DNA of 64,000 bases from UBA6985 sp946536225 (GTDB lineage: Bacteria; Bacillota_I; Bacilli_A; RF39; UBA660), in contig CAMNEE010000001.1 of assembly GCA_946536225.1 (NCBI GenBank), positions 677,730 to 741,729 of the forward strand, in the 5' to 3' direction. This document shows positions 34,706 to 43,819 of the stretch, in pieces. A model generated the notes under the pieces. The model made no database searches, was not told the origin of the DNA, and worked only from the letters and a program-made list of their open reading frames with translations. Each line of letters begins with the position of its first letter. Position 1 is the first letter of the stretch. The position numbers were made by a program, and so were the translations under genes.

Positions 34706-35308
34706 GTGATTAAAACTAAGTTAAAAGTATTAATCGTATTTGCGGTGCTTGCGTTTACTCTTTCGATAGTAAGTAACACCTACTCTAGGTATGTTGCTGC
34801 TGCTGAAGAAAGTATAGATCTGGCACTTGCTAATTGGCAAATCCTTCTTAACGATGAAGATATAACAAGTTCTTCATCATCAGTTGGTTCAATTAATCCG
34901 GTTATACTTGAAAATGAAAATGTCGCGAATAATAAACTTGCTCCATCATCAGTTGGATACTTCGACATTGATATTGATGCAAGTTCAGTTGAATTATCAT
35001 TCAACTACAATATAAAGATAAATAAGAATGAAGTATTAGATGATCTATTAATTACTAAATATAAATTAATTGAAGAAGGCAGTAATCCTGAAGAAACAGA
35101 ATATATAAATGTAGTTAATAATGAAATAAATGGTACATTTGATTACTCAGATGAAAATACTAATAAATCATTTAAAATAAGAGTATTCTTTGAATGGTTT
35201 GATGGAAATGATGAAGAATCAGATGATGAAAGTGATACAGAGATTATTAGTAATAATAATTCTTTAACACTTGATGCTACAATTAAATTTACTCAAAAAA
35301 TAGAATAA
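34706..35308 (+). CDS. TasA/camelysin-like exported protein with SipW-type leader
   Basis: About 201 residues. The leader is a basic start, one hydrophobic helix (VLIVFAVLAFTLSIVSN) and TYSRYVAAAEES, the SipW-cognate cleavage pattern. The mature part is acidic and Asn/Ser-rich with beta-strand character (VGYFDIDIDASSVELSFNYN) like camelysin/TasA domains. The start is GTG 34706: AGAGGTGA lies five bases upstream, and an earlier GTG at 34697 is inside that site. It is the only plus-strand gene of the surface-filament region and faces its end. Repeated operator-like sites precede it and a strong terminator follows. Confidence 0.7.
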   Translation: MIKTKLKVLIVFAVLAFTLSIVSNTYSRYVAAAEESIDLALANWQILLNDEDITSSSSSVGSINPVILENENVANNKLAPSSVGYFDIDIDASSVELSFNYNIKINKNEVLDDLLITKYKLIEEGSNPEETEYINVVNNEINGTFDYSDENTNKSFKIRVFFEWFDGNDEESDDESDTEIISNNNSLTLDATIKFTQKIE

Positions 35309-35331
35309 GTGGTTTAACCACTTATTTTTTT
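35304..35331 (+). terminator. Terminator of the TasA-like gene
   Basis: Nearly perfect stem AATAAGTGGTT/AACCACTTATT followed by seven T. Confidence 0.93.
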
Positions 35332-35334
35332 GCA

Positions 35335-35368
35335 ATAAAAAAATATCAGACTAAATTAATCTGATATT
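35335..35368 (-). terminator. Terminator of the signal peptidase-AAA operon
   Basis: Stem AATATCAGA/TCTGATATT with a U-run on the minus strand. It overlaps the stop at 35356 and is convergent with the plus-strand terminator. Confidence 0.9.
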
Positions 35369-36588
35369 ATATTTGATTTTGGAGCAATTATAACAGGTAA
35401 TATATTACATGTTGTACTATTACTCTCTCCATACAACTTGGATTTATTACCATCTATTAAATATGCGTATCCTAATTCATTATTATATTTAGTACTAGTC
35501 CATACACAACTATTAGTATTAAATAATATGAACTTTTTATCATAGCTAATATAGCCATTTGTACTTCCTACTTTAGAAAGTATTGTATCTGCTCTAGTAC
35601 CATATTTTACAGTTCCTAGTATTGAGTCTGATATATTAGGAGTAATAATAACTGATGAATTAATATCATTTGATATAACCTTAAGGATATCTTTTGCTTC
35701 AAGTTCACGTGTTTTTGCATTCCAAGAAGCAACTAACCCGTCAAGTGTACTCTTATAATTACTATATGTTCCTGTTAACTCAAAACTACTTATATCTGGT
35801 AATAAAGATACATTCTTATCTCCTATAAGGTTAGCTGAATCAATTACATATGTCTTTAAACAGCTTTCGCTTAAAGAAGAACAAATCATATTATTCTTTA
35901 CATCAAATAATACTACTTTACCAAATTCAAAATCATAATCAAGGTCATCAACATCATCAGCAATTTGTTCTGCTGATACATCAATTCCTATTTTAATTGA
36001 AGGTTCTTTATTATACGAAGAATCTTTCTTTTTCTTTTCTTCTTCTTTTTTCTCATATTGATATGCTTTAGATCCCCATGTGCTATCAAGTTTATCATTT
36101 CCTGAGTCTAAAGGCCATGAGACTGTTACAATAAACTCTGCATTTGAATCTTTAGCATTAAGTCTTGTTTTACTAAGGCTTGCATTTATATGAAATGGAT
36201 AATTATGAGCTAGAGCATCTTCTATATAATCACTAGTATAATCATTTCCTACAGTATAATAATCTTTATTGTCATCTAAAATACGTGCATAATCAATCGA
36301 ATATTTTAATTTAGCATCGGAATCTCCTAAATTCTTAATAGTTATGACTTCACTTAATGGTTCCATCCCTGGGTAAAGATCTGATAAAGAGATAACTATG
36401 TCATTGGAGACAACTTTATTATTCTTTTCAAATTCAATATACCAAGCTTTTACACCTACTTCTGTTTTAACATCAACAAGCCCACTGTAAGCAAACCACG
36501 CAAAACTTACTGATATAAACGAAACAATTGTAAATACTATCGAGACTAAATTTAATTTTAGATAAACTTTATGTCTTTTCTTAAACAT
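35356..36588 (-). CDS. SipW-type secreted protein with TasA-like and DUF6273-like parts
   Basis: 410 residues. Leader: helix about 12-28 and SFAWFAYSG, the SipW-type processing motif. Residues about 35-190 look like a TasA/camelysin domain (SDLYPGMEPLSEVITIKNLG). A Lys/Glu stretch (YEKKEEEKKKKDSSY) forms a linker. The C-terminal half ends CNILPVIIAPKSNI, a pattern found at the end of DUF6273-like surface domains. It is the last gene of the operon, after a SipW peptidase that may process it. Function beyond surface exposure unknown. Confidence 0.7.
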   Translation of the reverse strand: MFKKRHKVYLKLNLVSIVFTIVSFISVSFAWFAYSGLVDVKTEVGVKAWYIEFEKNNKVVSNDIVISLSDLYPGMEPLSEVITIKNLGDSDAKLKYSIDYARILDDNKDYYTVGNDYTSDYIEDALAHNYPFHINASLSKTRLNAKDSNAEFIVTVSWPLDSGNDKLDSTWGSKAYQYEKKEEEKKKKDSSYNKEPSIKIGIDVSAEQIADDVDDLDYDFEFGKVVLFDVKNNMICSSLSESCLKTYVIDSANLIGDKNVSLLPDISSFELTGTYSNYKSTLDGLVASWNAKTRELEAKDILKVISNDINSSVIITPNISDSILGTVKYGTRADTILSKVGSTNGYISYDKKFILFNTNSCVWTSTKYNNELGYAYLIDGNKSKLYGESNSTTCNILPVIIAPKSNIISD

Positions 36589-36623
36589 AAAATCATCCCT
36601 TTCGTTTATATATATCTCTTAAC

Positions 36624-37193
36624 CTATTTTTTTCTTCTTTCTTCTTCTCTTTCAAGTAATGTATATATTATTTCTGAACCAATTATATAGAATAAAGGAA
36701 GTATGATAAAGAAGAATAATCCTGTCTTAGTACCAACTACTTTATATATCATAGATAAAGTTTTAATTTTATATTTAACTACTCCATATACTTGGCTTTC
36801 TGATACAATTGGATCTTCTACTAAACAATTATCACATATACCTTTTGTATGGAAATAATATTTACCTGCATCATCTTTCTCAATATTAATTACTTGGTGA
36901 GTTATTACTTTACCTTTAACATCTCTTTTTTCACCATGGTAACTAATAACATCCCCAACTTTTATATCTTTAGGATTTGTTTCTACAGAAACAAGCACAT
37001 CACCTATTTTGTATTTAGGTTCCATACTTCCTGATATAACAGTAAATATTCTAAAATTAAATAACGATACTTCATTATTACTAAATCTTTGTAAACATAC
37101 CATGAATATAAATAGTATAAGCATAAGCATGAAGATTCCTTTTAGAATACTTACTACTGCCTTTACCACTTTGTTGTTTAATACTTTTTTCAT
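36624..37193 (-). CDS. SipW-type signal peptidase I
   Basis: 189 residues. N-terminal helix 12-34; catalytic Ser56 in VISGSMEPKYKIGDVL; His99 in VITHQVI, in place of the Lys of ordinary bacterial SPase I, which marks the SipW/ER-type (Ser-His) class. A CDNC variant of the GDANN box follows near 119-123, and a second helix at 157-180. It would cleave the special leaders of TasA-like proteins. AGGAGG is the ribosome site. It sits between the DUF2357 gene and the 410-residue secreted protein. Confidence 0.88.
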   Translation of the reverse strand: MKKVLNNKVVKAVVSILKGIFMLMLILFIFMVCLQRFSNNEVSLFNFRIFTVISGSMEPKYKIGDVLVSVETNPKDIKVGDVISYHGEKRDVKGKVITHQVINIEKDDAGKYYFHTKGICDNCLVEDPIVSESQVYGVVKYKIKTLSMIYKVVGTKTGLFFFIILPLFYIIGSEIIYTLLEREEERRKK

Positions 37194-37202
37194 GAAAACC
37201 TC

Positions 37203-38336
37203 CTATAAATTTTTATAAGTTCTTTCTAAATAATCATTTATTTCAGACTTAAATTTTTTCTTAATATCTTCTATACCAGCAAGTCTTGCTTCTTGCTCAA
37301 TTTTAACTTGGTGTAGAAGTATATCTAATAATTCTTCTTCACTTATGTCTTTACCATTAATCTTAAGTAAATCAAGAACTCTACGGACCATATCTGCAAG
37401 AAGAATTATAGAATAGTTATTAACTTTTTCTCTTTCTTCTCTTTTTCTTTTAGATACAGAATCCATTACAAAATAATCAATTAAGAATGAATTATCTAAA
37501 AGTGAAGTTAAAGCATCATTACCAGCACTTATAAGTGCTTCATTATTCTCTTCATCTAGATTATCACCATAATTTCTTATGTATTCCCACATTTGTACAG
37601 ATAATTGGAAATTAGGATTCTTTAGAATAATATTAGTAGGTTTAACAGGTGGTTTAATAAAAGGAACATGAGCTTTATCTAGTTCTTTAAACATGTCGCT
37701 TTTATACCAACTGTTAATAAATTCTTTTACCTCTTTAATACGTTCTAATTGTCTATTTATAATATCTTCTAACTTATTATCTTTTTTACTATTATCTTCT
37801 TGTGATGAAGTAATCTTAAGTTCAATATTAATTTTTTCTCCATCTTCCATGGATTCAGCCTTGTATTCTAGAGATTTATTATTTCCTAATATAATATTTT
37901 TAAGTTCATCTTCTCTTTCAAAGATAAATCTTTGTAAGTCATGAATAAAAGTATAAAGAAATCTATTTTCATAGATATTATATGTTTCTTCATTTCTTAC
38001 TTCTAATATTTTAGAAGGTCTTACATCTCCAGTTTCTTCATCAATATCATTTATATAACTTGAGTGTTTGGCTAAGTCTTTAACACTTTCAGAAGTAATC
38101 TTCTTTGCTCTTTCAATAGTTGAGACTACTTCTTCTTTTATAAGTGTTAATTTAGGGTGTCTTACTATTTGATCAATAAATGGGCAAGCCTCGATGATTT
38201 TATCTAACCATTCGAAGTTAAGAGCATCACAAGAATTATTCATTGTGTAATACATTTCAGATGTTGTATTTTTTACAAATGCATCTTTTCTTTTAACAAG
38301 AGAAGAGTCTATTGTAACAGTCTTCTTCTTACCCAT
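37203..38336 (-). CDS. DUF2357/McrC-like protein without visible nuclease
   Basis: 377 residues, cytosolic and highly charged. The stretch SKILEVRNEETYNIYENRFL (108-127) followed by YTFIHDLQRF matches DUF2357, the N-terminal domain that McrC uses to contact the McrB ring. In McrC a PD-(D/E)xK nuclease follows, but here the C-terminal half is helical (VRRVLDLLKINGKDI; EIEQEAR-type helices) and I cannot find the nuclease motif. It starts 13 bases after the stop of the McrB-like ATPase, so the two are a pair. Likely an adaptor for the ATPase. Confidence 0.6.
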   Translation of the reverse strand: MGKKKTVTIDSSLVKRKDAFVKNTTSEMYYTMNNSCDALNFEWLDKIIEACPFIDQIVRHPKLTLIKEEVVSTIERAKKITSESVKDLAKHSSYINDIDEETGDVRPSKILEVRNEETYNIYENRFLYTFIHDLQRFIFEREDELKNIILGNNKSLEYKAESMEDGEKINIELKITSSQEDNSKKDNKLEDIINRQLERIKEVKEFINSWYKSDMFKELDKAHVPFIKPPVKPTNIILKNPNFQLSVQMWEYIRNYGDNLDEENNEALISAGNDALTSLLDNSFLIDYFVMDSVSKRKREEREKVNNYSIILLADMVRRVLDLLKINGKDISEEELLDILLHQVKIEQEARLAGIEDIKKKFKSEINDYLERTYKNL

Positions 38337-38349
38337 TTTTAGTCACTCC

Positions 38350-39876
38350 CTATAAATTCTTTTTAGTATTTTCTAGGTATGCAATACATTCTTTCATTGT
38401 ACCTTTACCATAGTTTTTATTTAAATAAGATATAAATGGATCAATTTCATCTCTTAAGAATGAAACACTTAATTGATCAAATTTTCTTAATATCTTCTTA
38501 GCAACGAAATAATCAATTGCTTCTACTTCTTTACCACCTGTTGCAACATATACAGATGTGAAAACATTTAATTGTTTCATGATACGATTACCAAAAGCAA
38601 TTCTAAAATGTTTAATAATATAATCATCAAGTTCTTTAACTTGTTTTAATCCTTTATCTGATAAAGGATATTTTTCTTTTGCTTCATCAAATAATGATTC
38701 TAAGTAACTTGCATTAATATCAATTGCTTCTTGTTCTCTACATTTAAATGGATCAACTTTAATGTTGATATCAATTGGCATAGCACGGTCATATACCTTA
38801 TCAGTAACCATGAATGTTGATTCATCATTATTGATTGTTCCAATGTACCAAAGGTTTCCTGGAAGTCTAAGTTTACCATTTACTAATCTTTTTGGGTCAT
38901 TTGGCCAAGCAGCTGGAACTATATCAACAAGCCATTCATCTCTATCAGGCATTTCAAGAATTGAAAGTAAATCTGCAAAATAGTATTCTACACGTGCTAG
39001 GTTCATTTCATCTAGGATGATTGTATGAACATCATCATCAAAACCAGCTACATATATTTCTCCTAATGCTTTAGTTTCATTAAACTTCTTAGTAAATTCA
39101 TTAACATATCCAAGGAAGTCTGATTTATCTCTCCAAGATGGTTCTACAGAGGAAACACATGAATCTTGTTTAACAAACTTACCCCAAGCATATGCTAAAG
39201 ATGTTTTACCAGTACCAGATATACCTTGTAAGATAATTAACTTACCACAAGCAAGACCTGCAAAGAATGGTCTTAAAATAACTGGATCATAATAAAGTTT
39301 TAATTGAGATGCAGCAAAGCATCTGAAGTCTTCAATAAGTCCATCTAAAGTATAGTTATTATCATACTTTTTAGGAACAAAGTTAGCATACTTCTTATCA
39401 AGAGCTGTAAGTTTAGGGAAACGAATATCACTTGGTCCATCTTCGTTTTCCTCTTCTTCATCATCCTTACTCTTCTTGCCTTTATCATCAGGATTAATTC
39501 CTAATTGACTAACTTTCATAGCCATTAGTTCTTCTTTTTCCTTCATAAGTTTAGCTACTTTATCATTTAAATTAGATATTTCTTCAACTAATTCTTCTTT
39601 ATTCATTGAATTATAATTCTTAGTAACTTTGTTCTTTATCTTACGAACAATTAGGAGTATAACTAATCCAACTAAAAGTAAAAGAATAATTATAGAAAGC
39701 CATACAAATATCCATTCACCCGCATTAAAAGAATCTTTATAAGAATTAATTACTTTAGAATAGTCATTTAGACTTGCAATACGAACTATTCCATCTTTAA
39801 ATCCTTTAAAGATATCTACTATTCCTTCAAAAAATATTGAAGTAAATTCATAAAAAAATCTAAAAAATGTGTTCAT
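38350..39876 (-). CDS. Membrane-anchored McrB-like AAA+ ATPase
   Basis: 508 residues. One membrane helix (about 54-78, WIFVWLSIIILLLLVGLVIL), a coiled coil (about 90-125), an acidic Lys/Asp/Glu linker, then an AAA+ module. Walker A is GISGTGKTS (218-226), Walker B TIILDEMN (285-292) followed by LARVEYYFADLLSILE. Sensor-1 region is IGTINNDESTF, as in McrB's NTADRS-type motif. MoxR/McrB-clade ATPases remodel proteins or drive nucleases; an N-terminal membrane anchor is unusual. It lies between a SipW-fusion and a DUF2357 protein in a filament locus. The upstream stop is one base from the first possible start; ATG 39876 is favoured. Confidence 0.8.
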   Translation of the reverse strand: MNTFFRFFYEFTSIFFEGIVDIFKGFKDGIVRIASLNDYSKVINSYKDSFNAGEWIFVWLSIIILLLLVGLVILLIVRKIKNKVTKNYNSMNKEELVEEISNLNDKVAKLMKEKEELMAMKVSQLGINPDDKGKKSKDDEEEENEDGPSDIRFPKLTALDKKYANFVPKKYDNNYTLDGLIEDFRCFAASQLKLYYDPVILRPFFAGLACGKLIILQGISGTGKTSLAYAWGKFVKQDSCVSSVEPSWRDKSDFLGYVNEFTKKFNETKALGEIYVAGFDDDVHTIILDEMNLARVEYYFADLLSILEMPDRDEWLVDIVPAAWPNDPKRLVNGKLRLPGNLWYIGTINNDESTFMVTDKVYDRAMPIDINIKVDPFKCREQEAIDINASYLESLFDEAKEKYPLSDKGLKQVKELDDYIIKHFRIAFGNRIMKQLNVFTSVYVATGGKEVEAIDYFVAKKILRKFDQLSVSFLRDEIDPFISYLNKNYGKGTMKECIAYLENTKKNL

Positions 39877-39879
39877 CAA

Positions 39880-41829
39880 CTACACACCCCCCGAAACGTC
39901 TATTAAGTCATCAATGTTTTCTTTAATGACATTAACACCCAAATTATTTTTAAATGTACTTGATATATTTATTTTCTTATCAAGTTTTTTATCAACAAAT
40001 ACATAGTCTATTAGAGAAATACTTGTTTTATCGCTTACTTTAGTATTTTCATCATTTACAAGTAATCCAAATCTAAAACCTTCTTTTTTCATTTCTTTAA
40101 TAGTCTTTTTGTTCTTACTAATTTCATCAATTTTATTAACAAGTATTACTCTATTTTTAACCATTTCATCAGTTAACATACTCATAACTTTAGCTAACTT
40201 ATTACTCTTTTCATAAAGAGTCTCTGGCATATATAAAAGATACAAGTTAGTAGTATTACAAGATAATATATCTTGAGAAATTCTGCCAAGTAAAATATTA
40301 ATTGTAACAAGAATTTTATCTTCTGCTACTATTCCTTCATCATACGTTTTATCAATTATATAATCACTATAAAGTTTACTAAAATTAATATTATGTTTAA
40401 GTTTTAAAGCATATATATTTTTCTTAGTAGTAAGTTCATTAAATTCAAGATCAAAAGTATCAGTCTTAAGTGAATCAACTAATTTTTTAACTGCACTTCT
40501 ATATGTTCTTTCACATATAATTAGCTTCTTAACAGTATCGCTTAATTCTTTATCACTTTCATAATAACCATTTAAATATTTACTTATTTTTTCTTTATAT
40601 TTAAGAATCTTTTCATCTAGTTCTGCATCACTTGCAAATATGTTTTCAATATATAGAATTGCTATAAAGATATTAGTAATAAGCTCTACTTTAGCTGAAT
40701 ATGTTTTATCAGTTCCTTTGTAAGACTTAATTAGTCTTTCTCCTTCACTTGAAAGTATTTGTCCAAGTTTTAAGTTCATATTTTTTTTATTATAATCAGC
40801 ACTTACATTACCAACTAAGTTATAGTACTTGCCATCTATATAGATTTTTAAAAGTTCTCCCTTAATAGATGCTTCATTTGCCTTCTTAAATTTAGAAGGA
40901 TAAATAATATTTGTAAGTTCAGATATTTCTTCTTCTTTAAAATACATTACTTTTTCTAAGATATTATTAAACTTCTTTTTACGTTTATTTAAGTATTCTA
41001 GTTTTAGTTCTGTATTCTTTTCTTCATCTACATTTTCTATTTCTTCGATTACCTCTTCAGGAGGAGTAACTTCATCTTCTTCAGGAATAGGAGCTGGAGG
41101 ATTTAACTCTTCAGCATCAATTGAAATTTTTCTAAACATCATAGTTTTTTCTAAGTCATCATCTTCTGTTTCTTCACTTAGAGAAGTAGAACCATCAACA
41201 AGTGTTTGATCTAGTTCTTTAATCTCATCAACCACGTCTTTTTTAGTCTCTTCATAATCATAATCGTCATCAAGAATAGTTGCTTCTATCTTTGTTGGAG
41301 TAGACTCTTTTAAATCTTTTTTATCAACATATATTTTTTTCTTTTTTCTATTAAATAAGCAATAAATAATAGTAGTTGTAATTATTAAAGTAATTATTAC
41401 AAATGGGTTTAATATTGTTTTCCTAATTATTCCAAATTTAGGTAATACATGTACTACTTTTCCAACTATATCATCGCTTGTAATAGCTGCATCCCTGGTA
41501 TTATTAGCGTCTCCCTTTGTAATATAATTATTACCTGATTTTTCTACTACTCTATGAGTAATAAAGTCATTTTTCTTCTTATAAGTAATAATATCATTTA
41601 CACTTGGATTTTTATCACTTTTAACTATTATTACGTCACTTGGACTAATAGTTGGTTTCATACTTCCAGTTTGTACTTCAAATGTTGAATAACCAAAAAA
41701 AGAGGAATAACTTTTATTTAAAATCTTAATTTGTATATAAGAATATACATTAATAAGAATTATTATTCCCAATATAATTATTAAAAAATCTAACAAAATG
41801 TTGCAAGTTTTTCTTATAGCCTTATTCAT
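39880..41829 (-). CDS. SipW-type signal peptidase with large cytosolic C-terminal domain
   Basis: 649 residues. Residues 1-165 are a complete SipW-type peptidase: helix 10-32, Ser56 in VQTGSMKPT, His92 in FITHRVV, GDANN at 107-111, second helix 142-159. This is followed by about 480 residues that ordinary SipW lacks. First comes an acidic, Pro/Glu-rich linker (about 185-280). A mostly helical domain of about 360 residues follows (LEYLNKRKKKFNNILEKVMY; YMPETLYEKSNKLAKVMSML), of a type I do not recognise. By topology it faces the cytosol. First gene of the operon with the AAA+ ATPase, and a candidate link between peptidase and ATPase. Confidence 0.82.
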   Translation of the reverse strand: MNKAIRKTCNILLDFLIIILGIIILINVYSYIQIKILNKSYSSFFGYSTFEVQTGSMKPTISPSDVIIVKSDKNPSVNDIITYKKKNDFITHRVVEKSGNNYITKGDANNTRDAAITSDDIVGKVVHVLPKFGIIRKTILNPFVIITLIITTTIIYCLFNRKKKKIYVDKKDLKESTPTKIEATILDDDYDYEETKKDVVDEIKELDQTLVDGSTSLSEETEDDDLEKTMMFRKISIDAEELNPPAPIPEEDEVTPPEEVIEEIENVDEEKNTELKLEYLNKRKKKFNNILEKVMYFKEEEISELTNIIYPSKFKKANEASIKGELLKIYIDGKYYNLVGNVSADYNKKNMNLKLGQILSSEGERLIKSYKGTDKTYSAKVELITNIFIAILYIENIFASDAELDEKILKYKEKISKYLNGYYESDKELSDTVKKLIICERTYRSAVKKLVDSLKTDTFDLEFNELTTKKNIYALKLKHNINFSKLYSDYIIDKTYDEGIVAEDKILVTINILLGRISQDILSCNTTNLYLLYMPETLYEKSNKLAKVMSMLTDEMVKNRVILVNKIDEISKNKKTIKEMKKEGFRFGLLVNDENTKVSDKTSISLIDYVFVDKKLDKKINISSTFKNNLGVNVIKENIDDLIDVSGGV

Positions 41830-41868
41830 ATAAAAACATCCAATCTATCCTATGTTGATCTTATTATA

Positions 41869-41897
41869 AATATAGCATAAGAGCATATCTTTTACAA
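41869..41897 (-). promoter_or_regulatory. Promoter of the signal peptidase-AAA operon
   Basis: Minus strand TTGTAA, 17-base spacer, TATATT, about 40 bases before ATG 41829. It lies directly after the terminator of the preceding gene. Confidence 0.65.
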
Positions 41898-41915
41898 CAC
41901 AATTAACCCTCTAAA

Positions 41916-41943
41916 TAAAAAAAGAATTCTATTTTTTAGAATC
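41916..41943 (-). terminator. Terminator of the long filament operon
   Basis: Stem GATTCTA/TAGAATT with a seven-U run on the minus strand, overlapping the end of the inactive peptidase gene. Confidence 0.8.
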
Positions 41944-42474
41944 CTCTTTTTCATCATCTTCACCATATTTAATTTCAATAATTAAAGCATAAATTTCATA
42001 TAAGAAAATTATAAATCCTGGAACTAATACTATAAATAAAAATCCCCATTTTGATTCTATAGCTGAAAGTACTGTTCCATAATTATTGTAGGTTTTAGTA
42101 GCTTTACCAATTATATATTCTTCTGAGAATGAAGCACCATTTTCAAATGAAATAGCTTTTTCTTTATCATACTTTTCTCCGACTTTTCCAATTTCTACTG
42201 TTGCAACACCTTTAGAATTAACCGAATAAGTAAATATTTCATCACCTTTATTAATCATGTCGTATCTAGTCTTTTGAACAATTATTAAATCACCTTTTTT
42301 ATAATTCTCATTTGATATTTCTTCTGTAAGGATTATAAGTGATTTGTCTCCGAATTCTGTTACTCCAAATTTATTGAAATTCAATAATAGAATTGTCATT
42401 AGTAACGCGAATATATAAAATACAGTTACAAGAATCCCCATAAGTATATTCTTTATCGTTTTTAAAGTCTTCAT
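41929..42474 (-). CDS. Inactive signal-peptidase homologue
   Basis: 181 residues with the two-helix layout of SipW (10-32 and 144-166) and the beta core (KSLIILTEEISNENYKKGDL; INKGDEIFTYS; EYIIGKATKTY). The SGSMxP box is missing and the whole protein has no histidine, so Ser-His chemistry is impossible. It might be a chaperone or decoy, or a subunit that positions substrate. AAGGTGG precedes ATG 42474; a GTG nine bases upstream overlaps this site and is rejected. Last gene of the operon from 53505. Confidence 0.7.
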   Translation of the reverse strand: MKTLKTIKNILMGILVTVFYIFALLMTILLLNFNKFGVTEFGDKSLIILTEEISNENYKKGDLIIVQKTRYDMINKGDEIFTYSVNSKGVATVEIGKVGEKYDKEKAISFENGASFSEEYIIGKATKTYNNYGTVLSAIESKWGFLFIVLVPGFIIFLYEIYALIIEIKYGEDDEKEDSKK

Positions 42475-42542
42475 GTTTACCACCTTGTCTATACCTATAT
42501 TACATAGATAATGTTATCATAATTATTTTAAACCTGCAATAG

Positions 42543-43283
42543 TTAATCACAGTAGCTAACCGCTATATCCTCGTCTCTTATACTATTTCCATATATCGGG
42601 ATAGTCTTTTCTTCATTCGCATTTATATTTAAATCAAATGATTTAATAACATCATTATTAGTTTTAATATTATTCATATCATCGACTTTAGATACTCTAA
42701 TATTACTCTTTAATACATTTATATTTATACACTTTTCAGTATTACCATTATTATTAATTTGTAGTTTAGATAAATTATCATATTTTTTTAATGTATAATT
42801 AATATCATTAATTAAAGTCTCTTTTTTTATATCAAATGTTACTTGTAATGTCTTTTTATATGGTTTAATACTTCTTGCTACAACTGTTACATTTGCATTA
42901 CTTTCAAATTCACCAAGAGTTAGTTTTAACTCTTCATTTGAATAAGTATTACCTGTTAGAACAGAAGTAACACTACTTTTACCATTTATTTTGCAAGTAG
43001 TATCATTAGATAAGCAACTTACTTCATAAGTAATATCTTCTTTTGTATAAGTATCACTATTAAGAGCATTACTAATATTAAAAGTAATATCACTTCCATC
43101 CCAAGAGTTATATATAAGTGTACTTTCTTCTTCAGTTAAATAATCACTTGTAAAATAGAAGTCTTTAGAATTATATGAATAATCCCAATTTGTTTTATTA
43201 ACATATTTTGAAAATGTTCTACCAATAGAAAATAGAGATGCTACTACTAATAGAACAGCTAATATTATTATTCTTTTTTTCAT
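42543..43283 (-). CDS. SipW-type exported protein, TasA-like
   Basis: 246 residues. Leader helix (IIILAVLLVVASLFSIG) then RTFSKYVNK, fitting the SipW-cognate pattern. The mature part has beta-strand character with Cys pairs (SCLSNDTTC), typical Asn/Ser/Thr-rich composition, and ends ISYCD-like (AVSYCD). AAGGGGG precedes the ATG. It is nine bases downstream of the 173-residue protein gene, and 68 bases upstream of the inactive peptidase gene. Confidence 0.65.
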   Translation of the reverse strand: MKKRIIILAVLLVVASLFSIGRTFSKYVNKTNWDYSYNSKDFYFTSDYLTEEESTLIYNSWDGSDITFNISNALNSDTYTKEDITYEVSCLSNDTTCKINGKSSVTSVLTGNTYSNEELKLTLGEFESNANVTVVARSIKPYKKTLQVTFDIKKETLINDINYTLKKYDNLSKLQINNNGNTEKCININVLKSNIRVSKVDDMNNIKTNNDVIKSFDLNINANEEKTIPIYGNSIRDEDIAVSYCD

Positions 43284-43292
43284 AGATCCCCC

Positions 43293-43814
43293 TTAGTTTA
43301 TTTTTTGACTTGCTTCTATTGTTAAATTAATATAGTCAACTAATCCTGAGTACTCTTCTCCATCATATTCTTCAGGAAACTCAACTACTAGACTATAATC
43401 ATTTTTAACATTTTTAGAATATGGCATGGTAATGTCATTTGTTTTTAATAGAAGTTCATCGTTAGTTCTTACGCCAGAAGTTGAATCAAATAATAGATTA
43501 TTACTACTATCATATAACTTAATATCTAAAGGAATATAGTTTCCTGTTTTAAGCACTATGTTATATGTAATAGCAACATCACTCATAGACTCATCAATAT
43601 TATTTAGAACAGAAAAATTATAACGATTAACACTTCCTGGTTCTAAGTCACTTAAATTTATATCAAGTGTTGGTGTTTTTTCTACTCCAACACTAAAAGA
43701 TGCAAGTGAAATAGGAACACTTTTTTTCATTATATTTGTATAAAGGGAGTAAGTAATACCCGTTACACTGATTAACATAAACATAATTGCTATTATCAAT
43801 ACTTTCTTCTTCAT
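43293..43814 (-). CDS. SipW-type exported protein with camelysin/TasA domain
   Basis: 173 residues. Leader helix (VLIIAIMFMLISVTGI) and TYSLYTNIMKK. The mature domain shows the camelysin/TasA pattern of acidic strands and a Pro-Gly turn (LSDLEPGSVNRYNFSVLNNI; YSLVVEFPEEYD). TasA polymerises by donor-strand exchange into biofilm fibres, so the protein could be a minor subunit or cap. The stop of the 1073-residue gene lies five bases upstream, so it is co-translated. Confidence 0.75.
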   Translation of the reverse strand: MKKKVLIIAIMFMLISVTGITYSLYTNIMKKSVPISLASFSVGVEKTPTLDINLSDLEPGSVNRYNFSVLNNIDESMSDVAITYNIVLKTGNYIPLDIKLYDSSNNLLFDSTSGVRTNDELLLKTNDITMPYSKNVKNDYSLVVEFPEEYDGEEYSGLVDYINLTIEASQKIN

Positions 43815-43819
43815 ATTAC

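Noticed and set aside
37203..39876. A working McrBC restriction system
   Set aside because: No nuclease motif, an N-terminal membrane anchor on the ATPase, and a neighbourhood of secretion genes speak against DNA restriction.
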